Assembly: GCA_007449985.2 (NCBI GenBank)
Contig: VIIQ02000593.1
Span: forward strand, 248,001 to 312,000
DNA: 64,000 nt
Direction: 5' to 3'
Source of the DNA: Desmodesmus armatus
Taxonomy: Eukaryota > Chlorophyta > Chlorophyceae > Sphaeropleales > Scenedesmaceae
The number at the start of each line of letters is the position of its first letter. Positions within the stretch are counted from its first letter, which is position 1. This document shows positions 50,942 through 64,000 of this stretch, in pieces. The notes below the pieces were generated by a model, which saw nothing but the letters and a program-made list of their open reading frames with translations, made no database searches and was not told where the DNA came from. Both the position numbers and the translations under genes were made by a program.

Positions 50942-51994
50942 TCACTCACAACCGCAGGCGCGCTGGCGCCTAGAGCCCACCCAGCCAGGCAGCAGCCACA
51001 GATCATCGCAGCGCCGCCATGCGCTCAGCTCTGCAGCAATGTAGGCGTCACGCTCTGCCCTCCTTGCCGCCTGCTCTGCCGCCTGCAGCTGCTTCACTGC
51101 CTGTTCTGCTGCTGTCCTGCCATAATCAATGCGCCAGTCACGCCCCAAGGTTGCTGAGAAGCTTGGCTGCTGCCTAGGACTGAGCTGTCCTCCAGACTCG
51201 ATCTCTGCTGCCTCACTACTGCTGCAGCTGTTGTCAATGCTGCTGCGGACGCTGCTGTTGTTGTTGTTGCTGTCACTACCACACTCGCTGCAGCAGCAGC
51301 TTGAAATTTGGCTGGGAGGTGTGTAATCAAAGCCACTGCCGGTGAAGGCGCTGCGGCTGCTGCTGCGGCCAATGATGCTGCTAATCTTCTGCAGCCCCCT
51401 GTTGATGCTCTTGAGCAGCTTCTTGCCCAGGGACCGTGGGTGCTGGCTGCTGCGCGAGCTCTTGCTGCTGTTGGTATCACTGCTGCTGGAGTGGCTGCTG
51501 AGGCGTGCACTGCCACAGCCTGAGCTGCAGGTGCTGCCCTGTAACCAGCTGCAGTCACTGCTGCGTCTGCTTGCTGCAATGGAGCTTGGGTGGCTGGCAG
51601 GAGGGGTCTTGTCGGCGAAGTAGTCAGGGATCATAACTCGTTGGTACCTTGAGGCATGATACACCTGCAGTGGCATGCAACAACAGCAGCAGGGGGCAGC
51701 AGAGTGAGAAACAATGCAGGCAAGGCTACAATCACTGCCTCTACTGCCGGTAATGGGGCTAAGACAAGATGTGATGACAATTCGAAGGCTCACAGACAGC
51801 ACTCTGCCTCATGTTGCAGCATTGTGGCTGTGTGCACAACAGTAGTGCTGCTGTACTTGCTGGACAGTACTCACCTCCGCGGCTGGGGTACCCGCAATAG
51901 CCTCTGCCACAAACACATCGTCCATGTCATCGAACATTGTGTGGAAGCTTCTTTGACCGGTCTTAGGCCAGGAAGCCGGACCTGTTAAGGCCAT
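50942..51994 (-). CDS. Unrecognised Ser-rich protein, 280 aa, two exons
   Basis: Exons 51994-51875 and 51664-50942 join in phase 0 with GT/AG borders. Both ends look ordered. The N-terminal half starts MALTGPASWPKTGQRSFHTM, has an acidic FDDMDDVF patch and continues through EVYHASRYQRVMIPDYFADK. The C-terminus has a helical, Ala/Arg-rich segment (AAEQAVKQLQAAEQAARRAE) followed by DAYIAAELSAWRRCDDLWLLPGW. Between them is a Ser-rich, probably disordered region with a basic LGKKLLKSINRGLQKI helix and the Cys-rich patch SSCCCSECGSDS. I recognise no family. The clean two-exon structure and non-repetitive ends support a real gene. Confidence 0.65.
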
Positions 51995-52700
51995 ACTGGG
52001 TGGGATGGCGGAAATCTGCTTGGCCTTTCGTGCTCACAATGCGCGGAAGCCCGGTGAAGCCTTGAGGAGTGCTTTACAGGCTTTGTGAACAGTGATAGCC
52101 CTCCTTGCCCGTTACTTGCTGGCTCTGCACGGAACAGTCTGGGGTCTGGGAGCGCCACAATATGTTTTTGCGGCGAACAGTTGCTGGGTAGAGAGCTTCA
52201 GCATAAGACAGTGGTTGACATGAGGAACAAACTCGGCCTGTATAAAAGGGCCCGATGCACTGTGTTACAAGGCTGTAGCAAACTGTCACTCGCATGCCGC
52301 GGCATGCAACAGAGGGAACCCTGCCTTTGTCTCAATACAGCTTTACTCTGTAAGTCATGAGTCACGCATACGCGGAGTCAGTGGCAAATGACCTCGACAT
52401 CCACGTTTGGGGCCAGTCTGCATCAGCCGTTGTCCAACAGTGCAGCACTGGTTTTTCAAAAGTATCCTGGAGCTGTGAAGGAAATGTGATCACATGCTGG
52501 CAGCAGGAAGGAGCCGTATTGCACAGTGAGGCAATCAAGCGATGTTGCACGCACCCAGCCCCTCCTGAACGCCCGACTACACTGCTGCCAATTGCGTGCT
52601 TGACCACACGCTGCCCAAACCATTCTTCATTAGTCCTCTCTGCCTCAAACTAACAGGCTATGAATGCATGACCCACGGCTGTGCTAAGCCCACCAGGCTG
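51995..52700. other. Intergenic between two minus-strand genes
   Basis: This holds the promoter of the Ser-rich gene and the 3' UTR of the MRNIP homologue. No further gene was seen. Confidence 0.4.
52265..52269 (-). terminator. Candidate TGTAA signal for the MRNIP homologue
   Basis: The minus strand reads TGTAA about 430 bp past the stop codon at 52701. Tentative. Confidence 0.3.
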
Positions 52701-54219
52701 CTAAGTCCATTGTGCTGCTGTGTCAGCATCAGTGACAAAGCACACGCCACCATCTTCATCCTCACTGCCACAGTCCCCAGGGTCCTGGTCGTCCACAAAG
52801 GCTGACCAGGCCCCTCCTGCAGCCGCTGCTGCTACTGCCTTGGGTCCTCGCCCTGCGCTGGCTGCTGCTGCTGGTGCTGCCAGCCCCGCCTTGCCAGTAC
52901 CCCCTGGCAGGACTTGCCTGGCAGCACCTGGCATGGGCATAGACTGCTGGCCTGCACTGGGCTGCTGCTGCCGCTGCTGCTGTTGTTGCTGCCATGTGGT
53001 TGGTTGCTGCTTCTGAGCTGGCCAGGCTTCGCCCTGCGGTTGCTGCTGCCATGCTGGTTGCTGCGGCTGCGGCTGCTGCTTCAGCGGCGCAGGTGCTCCT
53101 AGCTGACCCCTGCTGCTGCCGCCACTGCTGCTTTGATGTACCCCAACCCCACGCTGCTGCTGGCTTGCCACAACCTGTTGAGACCACTGTGGTGTGTGGT
53201 TGCCCTGATGCGCCTGCTGGGTGCTGCTGTGCTGCTGCTGCCCGCCTGTTGCCTTGTGATGCTGCAGCTGCTGCCCACTGCTGTGCTGCTGCTGCTGCCC
53301 AGATGGCGGCAGCTGCTGCAGTGTCTGCCGCTGCTGTTGGCTGTGCCAGGCACTGTTAGCCTGGCCTAAGCTGCCCTGCTGCTGCTGCTGCTGCTGTGGT
53401 GGCCAGTCAGATGCTCCTATTGCAGGTGCCTGGTGGCGGCCCTGCGGTGGCTGTGGCATGGCAGGTGGTCTATGCTGCTGCTGTTGCCTCGGGACTGCTG
53501 GTGGTGCCGGCCTGTAGTGCTGCTGCTGCCCTGCTTGTGGCTTCCACCAGGACTGCTGCTGCTGCTGCAGCCCTTGCGGCTCCTTGCGCAGCCCAGACAG
53601 GTCCTGCTCACCACTGCCTGCACTGTGCGGCTGCTTGGCGCGTTTGCTGGACGCGTGGGTGTGGCTGCCGGCTGCGGGTGCACCTCGTCTCTTGCCCAGT
53701 TGTGCATCTGGCAGCGTGGTCACAAAGCCTGTGTCATTGTCAGCTGCTGCGTCATGATCAGCACCACTGGCGTCTGGGTCTTCTTCTGCAAACTCCTGCC
53801 AGCCCTGCAGGGTGTCGGCTGGCTGCTGCGGTTGCTGTTGCTGCTTCAGGGCCTGCTCCCGCAGCAAGTGCTGGGCCTGTATGGCCTGCTGCTCACTGCC
53901 CTTGAGCTCGTCTTGAGCTCCTCTGAACTCATTGAGCTGCTGGACAGTCAGCCGAATGTCTTTGCCAGAGTTGCTGACAGCAAAGATGGTCCTGCATGGG
54001 AAGAGTCTCCTGGCCATCAGCGTGCCTGGTGCCAAGCTTGATCGGCAGCGCAGCACTGCATGGGTCAGGGGTGGCTAATCATGGTATGGGTGCATGGGCT
54101 CACCTGAAGGACTGCTTGGCATTGCATATCACGCAGGTGAATTTCTTGGACTTCTTGTCAAGCTGGCCCTGGAAGGTGTTGCAAAAGGCACACTGCAGCG
54201 CCACGAACGTTTGGGGCAT
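52701..54219 (-). CDS. MRNIP: MRNIP-like protein (MRN complex-interacting protein), 468 aa
   Basis: In animals MRNIP binds the MRE11-RAD50-NBS1 complex and promotes the response to DNA breaks and fork protection. Two exons, 54219-54104 and 53991-52701, join in phase 2. The first ~70 residues match the family's conserved N-terminal domain: MPQTFVALQCAFCNTFQGQL, then KKSKKFTCVICNAKQSF, then FAVSNSGKDIRLTVQQLNEF. The pairs CAFC and CVIC would bind one zinc ion. The family's Trp-containing motif is present as GWQEFAEEDPD. The middle has a basic stretch (HASSKRAKQ) that could be a nuclear localisation signal. About 250 residues of Gln-rich text follow, much longer than in animal members, and a short acidic C-terminus (DDQDPGDCGSEDEDGG) ends the protein. 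It lies head-to-head with the MSI1 gene. Family assignment is firm for the N-terminal domain; function in algae is inferred. Confidence 0.82.
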
Positions 54220-58439
<4,220 letters not shown>

Positions 58440-59341
58440 GGGCATACGCCTCAGTCTGGTTCAAAGAGGTGGTGTGTGTGGCTGCAGCTGCCGTGACGGC
58501 AGCGCCCCTGGTGCAGGGGTGGCGGCTACGTCGGTGCCTTGTGTGTAACATCATGTTGTTGTGCACGTGCTGTTGTTGCGCCAGCACATCAGCATCGTTG
58601 ACGCAGTGGTGAGCAGTTGCATGTACTGCAAGTTGGCCGCAAGGTTTGGAAGGGGGAGGGCTGTGTCCTGTGGTACCAAATGGGTTGGCCTTCCAATCGG
58701 GGTTCACCTGAACAGGCTGGCAGCCACTGCAGCAGTCAGACCTATCACCGTTCTATCATGAATTGTGCTTTCGCCAACCATGCATCACACATGCAGATCA
58801 CGAGCGGTGTGGTGCAGCTCAGTTACGAAACAGTGGTAGTGAGGACGAAACGAGGGTCACACGAGCGGCAGGCTGTGCTGATGTCATGGTTCCACCAGCA
58901 GATCCACCAGCAGATCGAAGTCAAGAACTGCAGCTTTCCTCAGCTGCTGTTCCCACCACAGCAGCACTCCACTATTTCTCTGTCTGCGCACAGCCAGCAC
59001 AAGGCCGCTTCACGGCAAATTGGCCCGCTCACCAGGCGTCCCGTCAATTGACCCGTTGCTTAGTCACCCATTCAAATCGTAACACAGTATTCCGTCCCAT
59101 CACGTCGTATTCTGAATTGATTGCATTATCATTTGTTGTCCGGCTGAGCCGAAGCTGCTTATTCAATCCATCACCAGTGAGTCCAGCTGCTGCTCTGCAG
59201 TTGTGACTTCAGCAAGTTTCGTCACAGATCCACACAGAAACTGTACCAATAGTCAGGCCTGAGGATTGGGCTGCCAGCCAGACCTGCAGACCTGTCTGCA
59301 AGCAGCCCTGCAGTCAAAGTCGCTGACAGCTGAGGAGCAGC
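58440..59341. other. Intergenic between MSI1 and kinesin-2
   Basis: The 3' UTR of MSI1 and the promoter/5' UTR of the kinesin gene. No additional gene was recognised on either strand. Confidence 0.45.
58544..58548 (+). terminator. TGTAA polyadenylation signal for MSI1
   Basis: TGTAA 105 bp past the MSI1 stop codon, at a typical distance for green-algal genes. Confidence 0.5.
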
Positions 59342-62300
59342 ATGGGTCCAGCACCCAAGGCAGATGCAGAGTGTGTGCGGGTGGTGGTGCGTTGCCGGCC
59401 TCTCAACAGTAAAGAGAAGGCAGATGGACGTGCACGCATCATTGAGATGGACAAGCGGCAGGGCCAGGTCACACTGCAAAACAAGGTGGATGCCGGCGCC
59501 AGCAAGGAGCCACCCAAGGCCTTCACCTTCGACGCCGTGTTTGACTGGGAGTCCACCCAGCGGGAGGTGTACGAGAACACAGCAGCAGGGATCGTCAACA
59601 GCACCCTAGAGGGCTACAACGGCACTGTCTTTGCCTATGGCCAGACAGGCACAGGCAAGACCCACACGATGGAGGGCTACTCAGCAGACAGCACGCAGCA
59701 GGGCATCATCCCACAGGCCTTTGACCACATCTTCAAGGCAATTGAGGCCAGCGCAGACACGCAGTATCTGGTCAGAGCCTCATTCCTGGAGATCTACAAT
59801 GAGGAGATCCGGGACTTACTCAGCAAAAGCCCCAAGGACAAACTGGAGCTGAAAGAGCACAAGGACAGTGGTGTGTATGTCAAGGGGCTCAACGCCTTTG
59901 TTGTCAAAAGCGTACCTGAGATCAAGAACGTTCTGGAGGTAGGGTTGTCATGCCAGCACAACGTGGGCGCCGTGCAGGGGCACTCCTTTGGCTGCCTGCA
60001 GTTGTGGCAGAGGTGCTGGCAAGCAGTGCTTTATGGCAGCTCTGCAATAGCTGGCATGCATGCCAGTACTGCTTGTTGTCAAACGGCGCTGCGCAAACAG
60101 TTTGACCCGCCCTTTCATGCTGCTGACAGGTTGGCAAGAAGAATCGGTCAGTGGGTGCCACGCTCATGAACCAGGACAGCTCACGGTCTCACTCAGTCTT
60201 CAGCATCACCATCGAGACGATTCAGCAGGGACCTGCATCAGTAAGTGCTCACAGTCCCGCCAAGCTCGCAATGACACAACTTGTCCTTGCGACTGCTCAA
60301 CTCAGATGCAGTACTTGCAGCTGTCTGGTCCCATCAGGCAGGTGACTTGTGCTTGTCTTTGCCAGGCAGCCTACCTGGCTGCGGTGGCCCTGCAACAGTG
60401 TTGTGGTTTTAAGGACAGTCTGGGCTGCCCTAGGACAGCCTTCAAGAAGCTGGCGTTTGTGCTGCAAAGCTGTTTGACTGTGGGTGTATGTGCATGGCCT
60501 GCAGGATGGCCATATCCGTGTTGGCAAGCTCAACCTGGTGGACCTGGCTGGTAGTGAGCGGCAAAGCAAAACAGGAGCAACAGGTATGCATGCCATCAGC
60601 AGACTAGGCGAGCTCGCATGCAAGCCAGGGAGCTATTTCTATCACACGTGCATGTAGATGTCTGCTTGCCAAGGCGCCTGGGGTGATGCTGAGCTGTGCG
60701 CAACCACTACACACTGTCCAGAGACTGTCACATCAATGGCTGGTCAGTGGCAGTGCTGGGCCAGCATGAGCAGCTCATAGCATAGGATGTTTTTAGCACA
60801 CATGCCATTGCAGCTGGGTGCTTGGGGCTCCTAGCCAGCAGCATGGTTTGCCGTGCTGTACGCCTGCAGGTGACCGGCTGAAGGAAGCGACCAAGATCAA
60901 CCTCTCCCTGAGTGCCCTGGGCAATGTCATCAGTGCACTGGTGGACGGCAAGAGCGGTGAGCAGCTGGCTGCTGCTGCAACAGCTGCAGCAAGCAGCGGC
61001 AGCGGCAGACAGTGACTTCAAACCAAGTGCAGAGCATGACAGTGGCATGGGGACAGCCGCTGTGCAGAGCAGAGCGGTGCACTGCAGCGCAGCGCAGCGC
61101 AGCGCAGCGCAGTCACAATCTCGAGCAGAAGTGTGAATTTTGCTGTCAGATGCCGCAAAAGCAGGGCTTGTGCAACAAGCTGTACTGCAGTGCAGTAGCC
61201 ACCAGCAGCTGTACTCAATACCTCAAGGGCAACGGCATGTGCTGCATGTTCAGGCCACATCCCCTACCGCGACTCCAAGCTGACGCGGCTGCTGCAGGAC
61301 AGCTTGGGCGGCAACACCAAGACTGTCATGGTGGCCAACATTGGGCCGGCCGACTGGAACTATGATGAGACGCTCAGCACGCTCCGCTATGCCAACAGGT
61401 GCATGAACCTGCTTGCAGTCACATGTGATCAGCCTAGTTCAGCACCCCATCTCAGTACACATGGTTTTGGGGTTTGGTGTTGAGGAAGCGATGTGAGCTC
61501 CAAGATAGCACTCCAGCCATGTCAACACCAGCGGCCCTAAGTGATTGATTGATCCAAGTTCTTGCCGAAGTGTTGCAAGTCAGCTCTGGTGCATGCATGT
61601 GCTGAGTTCTACATCACCCTTCCCTTCTCTTGCTCTTTGCAGGGCCAAGAACATCACCAACAAGCCCCGTATCAACGAGGACCCCAAGGACGCCATGCTC
61701 AGGGAGTTCCAGGATGAGATCTCAAAGCTCAAGGCAGCACTGGCGGTACGTAGTAGCCCACCAGGCACAGCCCCATACCATCACCTGCACTTGTACAAGG
61801 GCCCCAGGTGCAGGTGGTGGGGGTGGTGGGGTTTGTGTTCTCCACTGGAGACAGCACACCCACCTGAGAGGTCTTTCGGGATGCAGGAGGCTGGTTAGAG
61901 CCTTTCATGTAGTTGCGGCTGTGACGGTGATGCTGGTGCTGATGCCACATAGTACGCGCATAAACCCAGCATGGCTGCTGGCGGCGGCCTACTGAGGTGG
62001 CAGTGTGCGACGTGTCCTGCAGGCAGCTGAGGGCGGCGGCTTGCCAGGCGGACCCAATGGTGCTGTGGAGAGGCTGGTGCAGGTGAGGACAGTGTTCTTT
62101 CAGGTCACTGCGCTGAAGCTGCGCATCCACTCACTGCACGGTGGGACACATGGGTTGCGCTGCATCACGGCGCCCGTTCAACAGTAACTGTATTGCCATG
62201 GTACTGGTGTCACACCACGCTTCGATAGCCTCCCCTACCCCAATGTAATGTAGGCTGGCTAATATGCATGGCTTGTCAACACCATGTGTGCACGCACCGA

Positions 62301-64000
62301 CTGTCGCACATACAGGTGCCCAAGCCACTCGCGCCGCAGGAGCTGGAGCAGCTCAAGCAGGAGATTGCTGCAGAGCTGCACTCGCAGATGGCAGCTGACA
62401 CAGGCAGCAAGCACCTGTCAGAGGAGCAGCTGGCACAGGTGGGTGGGTCGGTGGGGCCACAGCAGCAGCCTGGCAAAGCTGCAGCAGTGTTGGGCCTGCA
62501 TGCATGTCATGCAGGTGCACTACATGACAACACAGCTGCCAGCAATTTGCTGAGCTCACCGCTTTATTGCCGCCCAGACAGTATACGAAGACTGCATACT
62601 TGTTGAGCTGCTGGGTGTTGGATGATCAGGCCCTGTCACGGCGGCCATCTTGTCCTGCATATTCCTTTGGCTGTCCTGCCTGTATGTCACTGGCATGCCA
62701 AGTCTCGGGTAGGCTTATCCCGGTCGCTGCATGTGCCCACTGTCTTGCAGATTGCTGCTGAGGTGGAGCGCCAGGCAGCAGCTGAGGCAGCACGGCTGGA
62801 AGAGGCTGCGAGGGCTGCTGAGGCCGATGCAGCGCGGTACGAGTCAAAGCAGAAGCAGCTGCAGCAGAAGCTGGTGCAGGCAGCCGAGGAGCAGGAGCAG
62901 ATGCAGCAGCAGAAGCAGGAACTGGCGGTAAGTTCTGTACTGATGTTCAAGCAAAATTCTTATGGCGTCGCATGCCAAGCGTTGAATTGAGTAGTGCTTC
63001 CCATGATGCAGGCGGTAGGCTGGCAATGAGCAAGTGCCACTTTGGCATGGCAGTTGTGTGTTGACACGTGACCTGCAAGCATCCATTGCTTGTGTGTGAT
63101 GGGAGACAAAGGGCGGGTGTGTTGCGCACTGCAGGCCCGTCTGCGTGCCATGGAAGGCAAGATCCTGAAGGGTGCTGCACGTGGCGGGCTGGTGGAGCTG
63201 ACCAAACTCAAGGAGCAGCAGCTGAAGCGGCGTGAGGAGGAGCTGCAACGCAGGTAGGCACAGTGCAGCACAACGCAGTGCAGCACAGCACGGTGCAGCA
63301 CAGCACAGCGCAGCGCAGCACCAGTGCAGCTACAGCGCAGTGTGTTTTAGGGTGGACTTCGTTCTTGGAGCCAACTGCTGCAATTGTACCCTGCAGCCTA
63401 TGGCTCTGAGTACATCCTGTTTTGGCCGCGCCGCACGCACGGGTTGCTTGAAGGGTTTATCAGACAACTTGCGAAGCAGGCCACTCGCCTCTCATCAGGA
63501 GCGGCCTGACAGCGTGGGTGATTGCGGACTGCTGCATGCTATGTGATGCCACAGGCGTGCTGAGGAGGCGGCTGCAGCTGCGGAGATATCGCGCATAGAA
63601 GATGAGGCCACAGCTGTCAACCACAAGTTCAGCAGCCTAGCGGAGGAGGCGGCGGAGAAGACGAAGAAACTCAGCAAGCTGTGGAAGAAGTATCAGGTGT
63701 GTTCACGCCCAGCTGGCAGCACACTGTGCATGAGGCCCATGCTGAAAGCCTAAACAGTGTACACGCATTACATTTCTGGAAGTCCAAGAGATGCAGACTG
63801 CCATGTGATGGCTACCTGAGCACATCCAAATCGGGCAAACGGGAGAAGAAGAAAAGTAGCAACACACGCCAGGCACCCAAACCATGTTGGACTGTCTTGT
63901 CAAGATGCATCTTGTATTTTGCTGGTGTGCATGGTGTGCTGCAGGAGGTTGATGGTGAGGTGCAGAGCCTGTACCGTGAGTTTCAGTCTGAAAAGGAGGA
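59342..64000 (+). CDS. Kinesin-2 motor subunit (FLA8/FLA10, KIF3 type), N-terminal ~599 aa, runs off the window
   Basis: Heterotrimeric kinesin-2 drives anterograde intraflagellar transport. Twelve exons are visible and in phase: 59342-59938, 60130-60240, 60505-60583, 60870-60956, 61254-61398, 61643-61745, 62023-62082, 62316-62438, 62751-62927, 63135-63253, 63555-63696 and 63945 to the edge. The motor is complete: [12 protein letters not shown] at residues 11-22, P-loop GQTGTGKT at 100-107, switch I NQDSSRSH at 213-220, switch II DLAGSE at 249-254, then [20 protein letters not shown] and YANRAKNI(T)NKPRINEDP, which is the kinesin-2 neck signature. A Gly-rich hinge and a heptad-type coiled coil rich in Ala, Glu, Gln and Arg follow. 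Whether it is the FLA8 or FLA10 partner cannot be settled without the tail. Introns contain simple repeats. No lesion was seen. Confidence 0.95.
61084..61112. repeat. (GCAGC/GCGCA)n pentamer tract in a kinesin intron
   Basis: A pure five-base repeat, CAGCG about six times, inside the intron between 60956 and 61254. Confidence 0.7.
63262..63330. repeat. GCAGCACA-type imperfect tandem repeat in a kinesin intron
   Basis: Imperfect 5- and 10-base units (GCAGC, ACAGC, ACGGT) are repeated over about 70 bp in the intron following 63253. Confidence 0.6.

Overview
The window is nuclear DNA of a green alga (Chlorophyta). The evidence is many short GT-AG introns, GC-rich sequence with long CAG/CTG tracts that encode Gln, Ala or Ser runs, TGTAA-type polyadenylation signals, and a flagellar kinesin-2 gene. 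The CAG-rich coding style suggests a scenedesmacean or other sphaeroplealean/chlamydomonadalean alga. That is an inference; no species marker was seen.

Layout. 0-2.6 kb: 5' part of an unrecognised minus-strand gene, head-to-head with a complete eight-exon actin gene (3.0-6.5 kb). 7.9-26.5 kb: three very large, low-complexity minus-strand genes. The first encodes a 1,856-residue protein with CCHC zinc knuckles. The second has three LxIK(V/M)P motifs and a C-terminal helical module. The third encodes about 1,600 residues with two five-knuckle arrays followed by two alternating repeated modules (A-B-A-B-A). The three share modules with each other and look like a locally expanded family; this is the most novel part of the window. 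26.5-38.7 kb: a decayed, repeat-rich interval holding a two-copy dispersed repeat (one copy split by a 712-bp element with terminal inverted repeats), a broken NhaD-type Na+/H+ antiporter gene, a 101-bp minisatellite, and one live-looking gene for a single-pass membrane protein. 38.7-44.5 kb: a secreted chimera of a hydroxyproline-rich-like region and a type I periplasmic-binding-protein domain. 45-50 kb: an Integrator subunit 9-like gene. 50.9-52.0 kb: a small Ser-rich unknown. 52.7-54.2 kb: an MRNIP homologue, head-to-head with an RBBP4/MSI1 WD40 histone chaperone gene (54.6-58.4 kb). 59.3 kb to the end: the motor and first coiled coil of a kinesin-2 of the FLA8/FLA10 type, cut by the window edge.

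The conserved genes cover cytoskeleton (actin), RNA processing (INTS9), genome maintenance and chromatin (MRNIP, MSI1) and intraflagellar transport (kinesin-2). They do not form one pathway. Only the two divergent pairs (unknown/actin and MRNIP/MSI1) suggest shared promoters. Exon boundaries were inferred by eye from homology, reading phase and GT/AG sites; where a junction could not be settled the entry says so. No tRNA, rRNA or CRISPR array was seen.
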